This document shows positions 41,275 to 53,764 of a stretch of 64,000 bases of DNA, piece after piece; positions within the stretch are counted from its first letter, which is position 1, and each line of letters opens with the position of its first letter. The translations under genes and the position numbers were made by a program. Origin of the DNA: Apricaphanius iberus. Lineage: Eukaryota > Chordata > Actinopteri > Cyprinodontiformes > Aphaniidae. The notes beneath the pieces are model-generated. The model had not been told where the DNA came from. It made no database searches and saw only the letters and a list, made by a program, of their open reading frames with translations. The DNA lies in contig JAPXFQ010002747.1 in NCBI GenBank assembly GCA_028564705.1, positions 744,001-808,000 of the forward strand, written 5' to 3'.

Positions 41275-44200
41275 CTTTAAAAAAAAAGAAAAAAAAGTAA
41301 CATCTAGTCAGAATATTATCACAATGCTAAAAGTTCATGAAACATAAACTGACTTCAGAAATTCCCAAAACATCAGAAGACTTACTTTCAGGTTTCCTTT
41401 CGTGGTGAAAGCCCTGCCGCAGATGTTGCAAGCAAACGGCTTCTCTCCAGTATGGGTGCGCTCGTGGATCTGCAAAGCACTGGCCGACGAGAAGTTCTTG
41501 CCACAGACGTTACACATATGCTGCTTGGTGGATCGGCGAGGTGCGGTGGAGATGGAGGAGGGCACGGCTGTTCCCTGAGGCATTTGGGAGCTGAATAATC
41601 CATGAGGGCCCAAAGGATTTTCAGTTGGAATCTTCATTTCTATGCTGCCCAAGCTTGGAGGAATCTTCAGAAAAGGCATGTTACCAGGAGCTGTGAACGC
41701 AAAAGACAGGAAAAGTTACATCGGTGAAATAGTATTTGACTGCCACCCCCCTTCATGTAAGCAGTATTAAACTCACCATAGTCTCCATTTGTAAACGGGA
41801 CACCAGTTTCTTCTTTAATCACTTTGGTATTAAAGCTGCTTGATGCCGTGAGGTCAAGGGCTCCACTCGACTCACCTCCATCCTGTGTTCCATCAGACTC
41901 TTGTTTTGACAGGCTATGGGTAAACTCATCACCTGCCGACTCAGGGGACTTGCTGCTAATGTTCACAGGGGAAGAGGAGTGAAAGGACACGGCCGAATCA
42001 GAAATGGCGGGACTTCGGCCATTCTGATATTCCTGCTCCTTCTGAACCAGCGGCGAGCCTTTGGGCGTTCCCTCGCTTTCTGAAGCGGTGCTACTCTGTC
42101 GTTTCAGGGCAAGAGCGGATGTGAGATTCTTCAGAACGTCTAGGCTGGTAAACGACACGGGACCTGCAAGCGGCGGAGGCTGCTCTTCACTGGCAGATGG
42201 CAGAGAGTTTAAGGAGTCATTCAGCTTCTGGGACTGCTGCGCTGGCTCATGACCTTCCACGGTTCCTTCAACGCCACTGTTGTCCACCGACCTCTCCTCT
42301 GGGAGGGCTGGCTCCATTGCTTCTGCTGCTTCATACTGGTTTTCTGGCATTGGAGTGTTGGGGATCTGCCCGCCCATGTGCATACGAATGTGCTGCTGCA
42401 GAACTACAGCATTTGTAAACTTCTTCTGGCAGATGGGACACGAGTGTTGCATTTTGAGTGGAGTGTTGGCCCTATGCACTCCATAGTGAGCCTTGAGGTT
42501 CCCCTTGGTCGAGAACGCACGGCCACAGATCTTGCACTTGTACGGCCTTTCACCGGTGTGCGTGCGGTAATGCATTTTGAGTGAGCTCTGGCAACTGAGC
42601 ACCCTGTGGCAGATCACACACTCATTGGGATCGTTGGTCCTCTTTTCCAGGCCATCCACCATTTGCTGAAGTTTCGCTGTTCCGGAGCTAGGTTCTCCTG
42701 GAAGCACACTGCCGTTCATGTGATGGAATGAGCCAAGCAGTTCTTTAGCTTCCTTGTGATTTGGATCTAGCCCTGGGTCTCGTCCAAACAGAGTGGAAAC
42801 GGATTGAGAACTGTCACTTGTTGATGGGGAGGGCTTTTGAGAGAACGGGTCACCCCCAAAGCCATCAAACATCGGTTTGAATCCTGGTACAGGCTGTGGG
42901 TTGAACCCAGCAGCTGGATGACTTATGACTGGCTTAGTTTCAGTCAAATTTGACTCGTCGATGGGCACAGACATACCAAAAGGAATGCCGCTACTGGTGG
43001 GAATACTGTCGAGATGCTCTGGTACAGGATGGGGATTCATACTGATGTTAGGATATTTATCTTTATGTCTCTGGAAATGCACTTTGAGGTTTCCTTTGGT
43101 TGTAAAACGGTTTCCACAGATGTTACACTTGAAAGGCCTCTCTCCGGTGTGAGAACGCAGGTGGATCTGGAGGGCACTGTCATTGCCAAAGGTCTTCCCA
43201 CAGTATTTACACTTGTGCTTGTACAATGATTCCACATTCTTTGATTCTGATGGGAGGGTCAGCATCTTTGCTTTCAGCTTTTTAGAAGGGTCAGTCCCTG
43301 GTTGGATGCCATTAAAGGTGCTAGGGAAACCCATAACACCTGGACTCTGAGGCAGTAGGGCTGGTAAACGGCTCACCAGATCCGGAACTCCCTTCGAAAT
43401 GTCTGTTTTAGAAGCCATTGGTCCCAATCCTGCATTCAGAGAGTTGGGAATTCCAGTGGGAAGAGGTAGTTTCCCTTGCTTTATCGACTCCATGGAAAGG
43501 CTCTGACTGCCAGTCCTTTTGCCAATCAGAGCTGCTGCTGCAGACAGCTGTTGAGACAGGTGTGCACCAAGAGCTTTGAGGGGATCCATTGCTGTACCTA
43601 CTGATGACTGCAGATCCTGTGGTGTCATCATGGCAACCTGGATTCTAATCTGTTCTGTGAGCTGGATTTGCTGTAGCTGTTGTTGTTGAAGGCACACTAG
43701 CTGTTCCAAGATGATGGGGATGGCTTGAAAGACATCCTGCGGTGAGGCCTGAGATGCATTTGAAGAATGCTGGGAGACTGCCACTTTAGTATCAGGTAGG
43801 GTTTGAAGGGTGACATTTGAATTTTGTATTTTAGGTGAAGACTGGAAAGATCTCTCAGGACTAGAAGATGTCTCCCCTTGATCCCGGTGTCCAGAGTCCT
43901 CTGCATTCATGCATGACTCTTCCTCCGCCCGTTCCACTTGGTCTGTATTGGAATGATTGCTGGACTGACCATCATCATGGTCACTGTTAAGGCCTTCAGG
44001 AGACCCCTGTGAATATTCCTCAGGCATCTCACCGCATTCTCCCTCTTTCATGATGACGACTTGCTGGCTTTTAGTGCAATTTTTTTCATGCTCAAGAAAC
44101 TCTGCTTCATCAAAATATTCTGCACAACACTTTTTGCAGACTTTGGTTTCATCTGTCCTTAACCTCTTGGCATCATTTTCTGCATCCTCAGCTTGATCCT

Positions 44201-44487
44201 CTCGAGGAATCCCTTAAAGCAGAGAACATGAAAAATCCAGTGAATGCACTTTACACAGCCTTGTTCGGTAGATAAACAAAAAAAATGTAATTGGGCAATA
44301 AGTACACAAAACTTGAGATGTTAATTCTTGGGTCTCTCTCCACTCTCATGGTAGTTGAAACACATTTACCAATAGTCCAAAAGGCCAGCAGAGGGCAATC
44401 ATTCACCTTTGACTAAACAAAGCCTAAAAGACAGGAGCAGGGAACTGTTCTCTCCTACTCTGAATGCTGAAGAACACACACACACGC

Positions 44488-44531
<44 letters not shown>

Positions 44532-46175
44532 TTTAGCTTGGGTAATGAGTACAATAAAAGAAACTGAGAAGTCTTAAAGTAAAAAAAAAAAAAAGTATGC
44601 ATTACAACTCCATTAACCACATCTTTACATCCAAACAAAAGACAGATCGTTTCTTAAAGTGTGCATTTTAATTTTGTCTGTTGACTGAGAGGCCATTTCA
44701 CAACTGGGTGTATTGTTAAATGCAAATGCCCCCAAACAAAGGAGGCAGACCACCTGTCCGCATTCGCCCAAGGAAACTTTTGGCCTTGTTAATTGCTCAC
44801 CAGGAGGCACTAAAGCGGTGTCACACACAAAAAAAAGCACAAAAAAAACCCAAGTGGTCCAAGAGGAGCAGTAACTGTGGCTTCCCGCAATATACAGTTA
44901 GACCGCCGCTCTCAACTACAGCAGCGGGGGGAAAAAAACACCTGCTATTTGGCAGTCTGCACAAGCCTGTGTGGCAATCTTTGAATGAAGCGATCATTTA
45001 TCTATTATGAAGCACTTTTAAGTGAAAATGAGCACCAGTTGACGGCGCATGACCTGTATCTGGTCACCTCCACTGGGATCTGACACGAGGTCAGACTCCA
45101 CATGAATGAGATCAGCACACAAATCTTCCAGCAATGCGATATTCTGCAGCACCAAAAACACCAATCCTATCCTAATTAACTTCAGTTTCACAGATTTAAA
45201 GAAAAGGTAGGAAGTGGGTGACTCCAATAGAGCTTTTATATGGAAGCACACACACACAAAAAAAACACACCCCCACCCAGTCTCCACAAAAAAGCGACTG
45301 CTGCTCCATCCCCCACCTCTCCGCATATGTACTGAAGGAAACAGTCATGCATTAAACTGGGGGATTTATTGCTGATAGGTCAGCTTACACCAGAATCACA
45401 TTTCATACAGTTTTTGGATACCTTTGTCTGAAATATGGGCATGGAACAAACTTGGAAACAAGTAAAATTATATAGGACGCGTGAAAAAAGTGGTTGAATA
45501 ATAAACTTACAAAACCACAAGTGTTAAAAGCAAGGAGGAAGAGCGAAACTACCTTGTTAAAAATGTATTGACAAATTTAAGAGAACTAAAACTGTAATAA
45601 GTTTAACGGAAAAAAAAAAACTTAATTTCCAACCAGATTTAATTTTTCAAAAATGAACAGAAAACGAAACACATAAGCGAAGATTAAACATTTCACAAGA
45701 ATACAAATCTGATTAAAATTAATGTTTCAAACTTAAATGAGAGGCGGTCGCTTGAAGCTACACGAAAAGTTGCAAGCAAGCGACAGAAGTCGGCCGCTTC
45801 AAAGACAGAGTGAGAAAAGAAACTTACAAAGCTGCATTTGGAAGTCGCGAGGGCACCTGTGTGCTCTTCTGTATGTGCTGAAAATAATTTTTCCACAGAG
45901 ACTCTTCCCACAACCGCGGCTAAGTTTAGGCCATCCTCGACCAAGTTAAAGGGACACCAGCAGGTCAAAGTGCGACAGGACAGTGTTATTCTTATTTTTA
46001 AAAGAGAACAAAAAAAATTAAACGGATCCAACTATTTGAGCTTGGGGGGGGGAAAGGCAGCAAGGAGATTAATTTATTGCCCCATTTTCCTCCGCTTGTT
46101 AAACTCACCAGTTTCCGTTGAGCCAGGCTCGTCAGAGTTGATGTGCTGCGGCTTGGCTTGCTTGCGCCTCGACAT
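40837..46175 (-). CDS. sall4: sall4 gene overview (4 exons, complete)
   Basis: Spalt-like C2H2 zinc-finger transcription factor; in vertebrates it acts in pluripotent and germ cells and in limb or fin development and recruits NuRD. Coding exons 46109-46175, 41777-44212, 41386-41690 and 40837-41274 join in frame to 1081 residues (human SALL4 is 1053). Layout: [12 protein letters not shown]uRD motif 1-12; C2HC finger 48-68; Q-rich multimerisation segment about 190-220; C2H2 pair 357-405; C2H2 triplet 554-634; C2H2 pair 894-942. I chose sall4 over sall1/2/3 because of the position beside atp9a and the length; the paralogues have an extra central finger pair. All cysteines and histidines of the fingers are present. 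Confidence 0.95.
41386..41690 (-). CDS. sall4: sall4 exon 3 (C-terminal finger pair)
   Basis: 305 bp, residues 835-936. Opens [13 protein letters not shown] and carries finger 6 (C894, C897, H910, H914), the HTGEKPF linker and the first part of finger 7 (C922, C925). This pair corresponds to the ZFC4 cluster known to bind AT-rich DNA. The donor gtaagt falls after GNLK, so finger 7 is split by the intron. Confidence 0.96.
41777..44212 (-). CDS. sall4: sall4 exon 2 (main exon, five C2H2 fingers)
   Basis: 2436 bp, residues 23-834. A C2HC finger at C48, C51, H64, C68; an acidic, Ser-rich stretch; the Q-rich segment ([10 protein letters not shown]) near 197-206; fingers at 357-377, 385-405, 554-574, 582-602 and 614-634, with the HTGERPF linkers typical of SALL pairs. 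The long exon with a single large frame is the standard SALL gene structure. Acceptor tttaag, donor gtgagt. Confidence 0.97.
44474..44531. repeat. Compound (CA)(TA)(GA) microsatellite in sall4 intron 1
   Basis: Runs acacacacac, then about 13 TA units, then about 9 GA units without a break. Confidence 0.95.
46109..46175 (-). CDS. sall4: sall4 exon 1 (NuRD motif)
   Basis: 67 bp, 22 codons plus one base. Starts [20 protein letters not shown]; the first twelve residues are the conserved SALL repression motif that binds RBBP4 in NuRD. ATG at 46175-46173, donor gtgagt after 46109. Intron 1 is about 1.9 kb and holds nothing recognised except a compound microsatellite. Confidence 0.96.
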
Positions 46176-46480
46176 GGTGCGACAATCAGGAGCAAAGAGT
46201 CGCAGGCAATTTTCCTCCGCTTCTTCTACAAATTCTTTGCCTTGGAAAAATTATCCCCCCTCCAGTAGAAATGCGCATGTCAACGTGATTATTATTATCA
46301 ATAATGCATTGCGATTTATCGCAGGCCCCCGACAGCTGATTGGCTCCAGTCCAAGTGCTCACACATTATTCAAATCTGTTTCCTATTGATGAGCGGAGCG
46401 GTGTGGCCGAAGGGGGCGTGGGGAGGCAAGCTAGTGGCCGGGCGGAAGATGGAGGCAGGGTTAATAATATCCAACTTTTT
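46176..46480 (-). promoter_or_regulatory. sall4: Probable sall4 promoter region
   Basis: The 300 bp upstream of the sall4 ATG are GC-rich. A CCAAT box on the minus strand (agCCAATcag) lies near 46338-46347. A short AT-rich patch (cattattgataataataatc on minus) lies between. The transcription start is not determined. Confidence 0.4.
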
Positions 46481-46734
46481 GCTCTTTTTTTTTTCCTCCT
46501 TCATGAAATATGTCGGCTACTGTAACACCGTCCAGCAGAGTCTCCTCATTTTAAATGGTTTTCGAGTGGAAGCACGGAAAAGGGGGGCATCGCTACTTCC
46601 CATAAAGCGAACAAAAATAATCACCCAGTTTGTTGGAGGGCTCGACTGGTTTGACCGCTGCTCCTCGCTCTAACACGAGGAGCAGTCTATCACTGTAACG
46701 TGACACAGCATTTTCACCTTTCATTTTCACATCA

Positions 46735-46815
46735 ATCAATCAAAGTTTATTTGTAAAGCGCTTTTCATACACAAACTGCAACTCAAAGTGCTTTACAGAT
46801 TAAAAACGACCCAGT
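46735..46815 (-). mobile_element. LINE 3' tail
   Basis: On the minus strand: tctgtaaagcactttgagtt ... gcgctttacaaataaacttt then gattgattgatg. The L2-type terminal signature with a 4-bp tail repeat. Lies about 560 bp upstream of the sall4 start. Confidence 0.65.
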
Positions 46816-47209
46816 AAATATTACATTCCAATCCCTCCCTCACATATTTATAAAACATGATCGCAATAATACCCCCCCACCCCCATATGCAGAAACACAT
46901 TCAAGAGCAACATTAAAAATGACATAAAAAACAATATGTTGCATTCTTACTACATTAAACTTCAGTGTATTGGTATTTTATTTTTACAGAACAACACAAA
47001 TTATATCCAAACTGTGATACACAAAATATTGTGGTTGCCAAAATCCAAAAAGTGTGGTAGGAGTTAGTATTCGAAGTTTACACTTTGGTATGAAATCGGT
47101 TTCAAGCAGTTGCTTCTAGAAGTCATCAAATGAGTATCAAAAGTCCACCTGCTTGTATGTAAAGTCAATATAAATTCATGTGTTCCTTGGGGTTAAAGGT
47201 GAAGTAGTG

Positions 47210-48075
47210 TCATGCAGCTGCAAACCTACTGTTACATGAGCAGTCTGACAGCTGGGACAATGAGACAGGAGGAACATGGGAACTCTGGAGGAGCTGCAAA
47301 GGTCCACAAGTCACCCATGAGAGTCTTTTGAAATAACATTTAATAGCATGGACCAAAGTTCTGGCCTTTATGGTGGGCTGCCTACAAACGTGGAAGATGT
47401 TCTGGTCAGTTGAGGTGAAAACGCAACTTGTGTGTGTGAAAACTAACACTATTCATCTTGACATATTGTAAACTTGACATATCAATGATGAAACACGGAA
47501 GTGGCAGGGTCATGCATCGGGAGTGCATCTTATCAGTTGGTCAAAGCTGGTGGGAAGATGATGAAATTGATTGATGGCCCATTAATATTATGGCCCATAA
47601 TAAACATGAACATTCAATCAAAGCTAGAATGGAAAGGTTTATGTCAAAGTGTGTTAGTGTCCAAGAGATGTCCAGTTAAAGTCCAGACTTTATGTTATCT
47701 GAGAATGTGGCAAGACTTGAAAATTAAATCCTAGGCAACATTCATCTATTCTGATTGATGTTGAGCTATATGGCAAAGAACAATGGGCAGACTTTCCTGT
47801 CTGTAGATGTGGAGTGCTGGTTGAGACATATCCCAAATCTCTGGCAGCTGAAATTGCAATTGAAGGTTGTTTTCTGAATCAAGGGGAGCTGACTACAAAC
47901 ACCCTTAAAACTTTTCAAATTTTCTTATAGTAAAAGAAATTAAAAGCATGTATAATTTGCTTTCTATTTTCTCTATTATGCACCAAATTCGTGTTTATAC
48001 ACAGATCCACCCCAAAACCTGTAATTTTGTGGTTATGTAAAAAAATAGGGTCAGCTTTTCAAGGCACTACATGTA
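47210..48075 (+). mobile_element. Degraded Tc1 transposon, 3' part
   Basis: Plus strand shows gtggaagatgttctggtcag (DVLWS), gaaaactaacactattcatc, atgatgaaacacggaagtgg, agtccagactttatg (SPDL) and agaatgtggcaagacttgaa (LWQDLK), ending ttcaaggcacta. The order is that of a fish Tc1 gene. Many indels and stops; the left terminus is lost. Confidence 0.75.
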
Positions 48076-48079
48076 CACA

Positions 48080-51000
48080 TATAGTTGCATTACCTAAAAG
48101 CAAGTAGTCAAAGGTTAATGTGTCGAATGTTCAAAAACAACATTTGCATAAACATTTATTGATAAGATACATATTACTATAAACAAAACTCAAAAGCAAA
48201 CCATCCATGCATGGTCACTTTATTGTGTTTTTACCAAAGATCATGTAGAAATTCATATATAAATACAGACAGCCTTCCAAGTGTGATGAAGCTCTGATTG
48301 TGTTAGGTCAGATATCTGGTCCAGTAAATGTAGTTTAACTAGAGAAACAACTGGCTTTGTGTTTCTTTGTTTCACAAAAAAATGGAGGTTGGTAAAATTC
48401 TGTTGGCCCACATTGTTGGCTTAGTTTTTGTGCCTGAAGCATTCCAGGAAGTTCACTGCAAAACACTAAGGGAAACAACAAAGAAAGGTGGGGGTGTATT
48501 ATTAATGTAGGACATCATGCATAGGATACTACACAAGAAAATCTAGCAGCAGTCCCATTTTTAGAAACTATGAGCTAAAAGTTCTGATGTGTGTAGTGAA
48601 AACATTGGAAAAAGGGGGTCATACCTCTGTTTTCCTTTCAGGAATAATTTCTTTTTCAGTTTGTGCTTTTCTCACGAAGTCTTTAGGAGCAGTGGAGATA
48701 CGAAGCGTCACCGAAGCAAAAATGAAATGCAAAATGGTTAGTAGGGAAAAAAAAGAGTGTTGTTATTGATCAGGATTTCCCAAGAACATCACACACCTGG
48801 AAGGCGTTGAACAGTTTTTGAAAGCGGAAGAGAAAATAGCTAATTTAGGAATGCTTCATCATGAATTATACATCTTAGCTGCTAATTTGGTATTGTTTTA
48901 TGCCTGTCAAAGCTAAAAAATGTTTACCTTCTTTTGATTACCTGGGGGGGGGGGGTTACCCTGCTTCTGTATTTGGTTGCCTAAGCTTTGATTTGGATTT
49001 TGCATTTAGACACAAGACAGTAATGAAGCTGGAATCACCAAGTTGGAGAGAAAGATGTGATTCAAAAAAACTTAAAACATCATGGCAAAGAGTATGACCT
49101 GAAATGTACTCCTGGCTGTACAGTTCAGGGAACCTCGCTCATAACTGAGATTGGTCTGTTTTAAAACTTGAAATGCCTAAGCATGTGTTGTATAAAGCCG
49201 CTGCTGATAAGCGGCAGACAAAGACACGCCAATATATACAGATAAACAAATGTTCTTTGAGGGTCTGGCTGAAGGTGAAAAAGAGGGGAGTGCTGTCTAG
49301 ACAGTTTATAGCCCCAATAAGAAGCTACACTTCAATACAGAGTTTCTTTTGCGTTCAGCCCAAACAAGTCAAACTGTGCACAGTCGTAAAGCTGAAGTTG
49401 TGGGAACCAGACAGGATGTCAGCGGTGAGTGTTATGTCTTTTGGGAAATGGGTAATTTTATATGAAATAATAATGAATTCAATACACGGAATACTAAGAC
49501 ATAAAAATGACAAATTTTTACCCTGACCATCACATTCAGCTGAGATCAACTTGGAAAAAATTGATCTCTACCTCCATATTGTGGACCTTTCCAACTTGTC
49601 AAGAATATGTATATTTTTATCGACCCTGTATTCTTCTAACAATAATAATAATAAAAAAAATACTTGAAAGCCACCCAGCAACAATAACTCCCATCCTTTG
49701 ATTTCTTGTTTGGCGTGACATTTGGACCTTTTCCCATGTGTCTTGTGTGTCCGACTTTACGAGGAGGACGAACAATAGGACCCTGGGACTTGCTGAGGAA
49801 TTGGGGAATTGAACATGTGTTTTTTTAGGACTCAATAAAAGATGAAAGGTGTCAGGAAAGATGAGCAATTTAACATCAGTGTGAAAAGCAGTGCAGTTGT
49901 CAAAACAAGCAGGATTTCAGGGAATAGCTTTGGTATTCATTCTTCTTGTTTTTTTGGCATTAATGACAAACAACTTAAAATGGACTTTGATAAATCATTT
50001 TAGATTTTCTAAAAATTCTAGTTTCATAATCAAACACAGTATTTTTTATTTTAACATACATCTCAACAAGGAACTTCTTTAATCTAAGTTTCATACATTC
50101 TTGAATAGTGTTAGACATTTTAATAAGCCACTTAGCCATAAGTAAAATAACATAGAGGTTTACATGAATAAAAAGAGGAGTTCTAACATGGCTTTTTAAT
50201 GATAGATAATATAATTCACCTTTACTCTTTATAGGTGTTGGAGAGTTTATGAATATTTATATTAAGATTAGTAAAAATCATTTTGGAAATTCTTCTACAC
50301 ATATTTTTCTCATTAAAAACAGTGATATAGACCATAAGCATTTAGTTTCTCCTTTTAAAGTCTACTCACGATATCCCATTACGATACGCTTTATGTTTTC
50401 TGTGTCTAGTTTTCTGTCAATGCGATTTTTTAAGAACTTTTGGGAATTAGCCATTGTAGTTTTGTGGTATGATTTTGCTTCAATATTAATTTATGTTAAA
50501 CCGCCTGAAATGTTGTATATATACATATTATATATATATATATATTATTATATATAAATCGTTCTGGTTATCTATTTTACTTCTAATGTTATTTTTTTTC
50601 CAGTCACAACCCCATTCTGCAGTTTACAATAAAAAAGTCCTACATATTTTCTATTTTAACAGCTTGCAGTTGTGAATTGTAAGCTGTTTGAATAACTTTA
50701 TTGATCTAACAACCCCAAAGAGCAGCTGAAACATGAGCCATTAAGACATATAACAATCAAAGTAAAAGCACTATGTTTATCAAGACAGAAAGTATTCATT
50801 TTCTGTATCTCTTGTCCCTACATGGAAAATTTAAAATGCATTAGCAATTTAAGGTACCGAAATAGTAATGAGTCAACTTGATTTAACCTGCTAAAGTAGA
50901 CTTCATACTTCAGCAAACTGATCCACATAAAAACCTCATCAGGAGAACCACAGGGATGGTTTATTGAAGATTCTATCCGTAGCCTATATATCAAGTAAGA

Positions 51001-52390
51001 TATACTGGATCTTTAAAACAACAAAATGTTCTTCCTTTTGGAAACTCCAGTTACCACAAATTATCTGTATCCCATTAATTGCAGAATCAGGCTTGGTGTG
51101 AACCTCCATCTGTCCAGGATTTCGAGAAGGCGGTGCAGACACACAGAAGACACAAAAACAATAACCCAGGAGCACTTTCTAAAGGAAAGAAAAAGTAAAG
51201 CGCTAATGGCAACAGTGGCTTTTTCAGTATTCACTGGTTCATACTTAGCATTAAAAATGTTGGTTTTGCTAAAACTACTTAATCATGTGAGTAGCAACAT
51301 GCATCACCAATTGCAATGAAACTTGAATGTATGTCAGCTCTTGTTTGTCATACAGAATGTCTGTTCAGTCGCAAATGACTTAGAACCTTCTGAGAAACAA
51401 AAGGAAAAACAGCAGCACGCTACACAAACCTGAACATCATATTCCATACAGAACAATGACACTAAAAATGTCCCATTTTACATGTGAGGTGCTCTTCTTT
51501 TTAGTATTTCACTCTCAATTCACATCAAAAGTCCCTTCAAACATTTCCCATTGTAATTATAGATTATTTTAAACCTACACAAATAATGACTTTTTTATGG
51601 TATGATTTTATTCCTATAGAAAAGGTAAGGAATGTCGAAGATAGACACACACAAATAAAACATCTGAGCTAATCTTTCTTGTATCTTGAACTACCCGTGT
51701 TTTTCTCCCGTTCATATTTGTAGTTTCACCAAAGAGGTTTTGATTGTCTGCAGTCAATGGGCCCATTACTGTGAGTGCACTTTCAAGATTATACAGTAAT
51801 TTTCCACACTGTCCCTTTTATTTTCAATCATCTAACCCTGGCATTACCTAGAAAATACAAGTACGCCAAACCTCACTGCAATTATGATAGTTTCAAACTG
51901 TTCTTATTATTGATCAGCACACACCCTTCCCAATGTTTTCCTTGTAGCGGCATGCAAATTGTTAGCATCAGCCAGGAATAAAAGGATAATGGGCAGAAAG
52001 GTGAAAGGCATTGGATGTACTTCTGCCGTGTCAATATTGTTCATCCCTACTGAATGTTCTTCTTTTACAAACAGTGTTTTAACATTAAATGCATTTCCAC
52101 TATCAAAACTTCAGGGTAATTTTACTGGAACTTCAAAGTTTTCCATAGAGTTCAATACTGAGAGGAGCTAAAGATTTAACAGAAAACAGTCAATTGTATC
52201 TTAGGTGCATAAAGGAGTGTTAATGCAGTTCCTTTCCATCAGCACCTGGTAGATTTTATAACCATCCCTATCCAATTTTGTCATTCCTGCTGTTATTTGC
52301 GCTTATTCGATATTCATCTTTTTAATCTCTTATAATTTGTTTTCTGTGGACACATATATACATATTGAAACTGCACATTCGTTTCAATTC
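48080..52390. other. Gene-free stretch downstream of the Tc1 relic
   Basis: AT-rich sequence with poly-G near 48942 and (TA)-rich patches near 50520-50560. Open frames here are short, low-complexity and lack splice context; none is supported as a gene. Confidence 0.55.
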
Positions 52391-52398
52391 GAGTAGGC

Positions 52399-52683
52399 TA
52401 GGAATGCACCGATACCGATATCACCGATGCTTAAAATATGGCAATATTTCACAAAAAAAGTTTATTTTTCACTTGACATTTTTGTTTTGTGGGAATTTTG
52501 ATTATTTTCATTTTTTATCTACTTCACCATCATTTGTTGTAACAAGCAGAGAAGAAAATAAAACTTCCAATTCATTGCAATTTTTTGTAAGGTAGCAGTA
52601 TTGGTACTCACTATCGGCAAGTACTCAAATCCAAGTATCGGCATTGTATGGGTTTGAAAAAAAGTGGTATCATTGCATCCCTA
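52399..52683. mobile_element. 285-bp hAT-type MITE with 8-bp duplication
   Basis: GAGTAGGC at 52391-52398 and GAGTAGGG at 52684-52691 (7 of 8 identical) flank inverted ends taggaatgcaccgatacc and, on the other strand, tagggatgcaatgatacc. The TAGGGATGCACCGATACC end is a well-known fish hAT MITE terminus. Contains recurring gatatcg and agtatcgg blocks. Confidence 0.8.
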
Positions 52684-52819
52684 GAGTAGGGTATTTTTAA
52701 CAATGGTACAATATTATTTTTCCTGTGTTCTCAATTTGCACATTAACTGTACAGTTTCATATTAATATTTTTCTTTCTTAATATTTTTTACCTTTGTTGA
52801 ATATGCATGTTCCATTTAC

Positions 52820-52895
52820 CTTTAACCTGCTGCTGGTAAACCTGAAGTTCCCTACAGTGCAACAATAAAAGCATATTTCTATTCTATTGTATTAA
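52820..52895 (+). mobile_element. LINE 3' tail
   Basis: aagttccctacagtgcaaca, ataaaagcatatttc then tattctattg, a decayed non-LTR terminus. Confidence 0.4.
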
Positions 52896-53254
52896 AAGCC
52901 CTTTGCTTTTCCCGAAAAACGTAAAAGCACAAGCTCCTCCTCATGGCTCACTTTGTAATTCCTGTTATAGAAATTGATCTGCTGTGATCACTCCGATGCA
53001 TGTTCTTTTAAAACATGCCAAATCAAAGAGTTGTGCAGTATAAGTCAGTAGCACTCACCCCAGCAAATTACAGATCAGTTAATCAGACTTTTACTTTTGT
53101 GCTTTCTTTTAATGGTCAATTTCTACTTTGATCAATTTAGTTTTATTCTCTAAGGACTATAATATGAGTAAACTCTTGTTTATAAGCTTTCTTTGAGCTC
53201 AACAACATAATCTAAAAAAGCTGTACATAAAGAAAAAATATGTGCTTATTTCAA

Positions 53255-53560
53255 TTCAGTTTAGTTTAATTCAAAAATACTTTATCAATTCCAAAAGGAG
53301 ATTAAATGTTGTTGAATCTCATATTATCCCAGTTTCTTCCAAGACTTGTAGATTCTGATGGCTGTGGTGAGGGATTGTCTCCTGTAGTGCTCTGCAGATC
53401 GGAAGAAGCCTCTGAATGAAGACTCTCTGTGGTTGTATCACCGTCTGATTAAGCAGATGCTTGGGGTCCATACTGTTCTTAATTTTATGAAGAATCCTTC
53501 TTTTGCACATTAATCATCAGGAGATCCACAGCATCCAACCTGTTTGCCAAAGATCTCACA
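53255..53560 (-). mobile_element. LINE 3' coding relic
   Basis: The minus strand carries a 63-codon open frame followed by a ttgaattaaactaaactgaa tail. The Arg- and Ser-rich end with a tail of that type resembles the C-terminus of fish non-LTR ORFs. It is not expected to be a host gene. Confidence 0.45.
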
Positions 53561-53764
53561 TTGCCAATAAAAATCGATGAAAAAAAATATGAACTTCCTC
53601 CTTTTCTCTCTCCTTTTTACTCCTGCTCTGGATTCATGGTGCCTCCTTTTCAACTCATCTGGAATTTGTTGCGTCAGATGAGGTATTATTTGTTGTGTAA
53701 ATCAGCTGCTCCCTACTGTAAACCATCTTGTTGCTATGGTTATACATCATAACAAATGTTCAAA

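Noticed and set aside
41388..43237. Several 60-110 codon frames on both strands within sall4
   Set aside because: All are out-of-frame or antisense shadows of the zinc-finger exons.
45838..46389. 183-codon plus-strand open frame across sall4 exon 1 and its promoter
   Set aside because: It is antisense to the first exon and CpG-rich promoter; composition explains the length and the peptide has no recognisable domain.
49173..49526. 117-codon plus-strand frame
   Set aside because: No domain, no conserved motif, no splice context.
50249..50557. 102-codon plus-strand frame
   Set aside because: Very AT-rich, Ile/Phe/Tyr-biased peptide that runs into a (TA)n tract; no gene signal.
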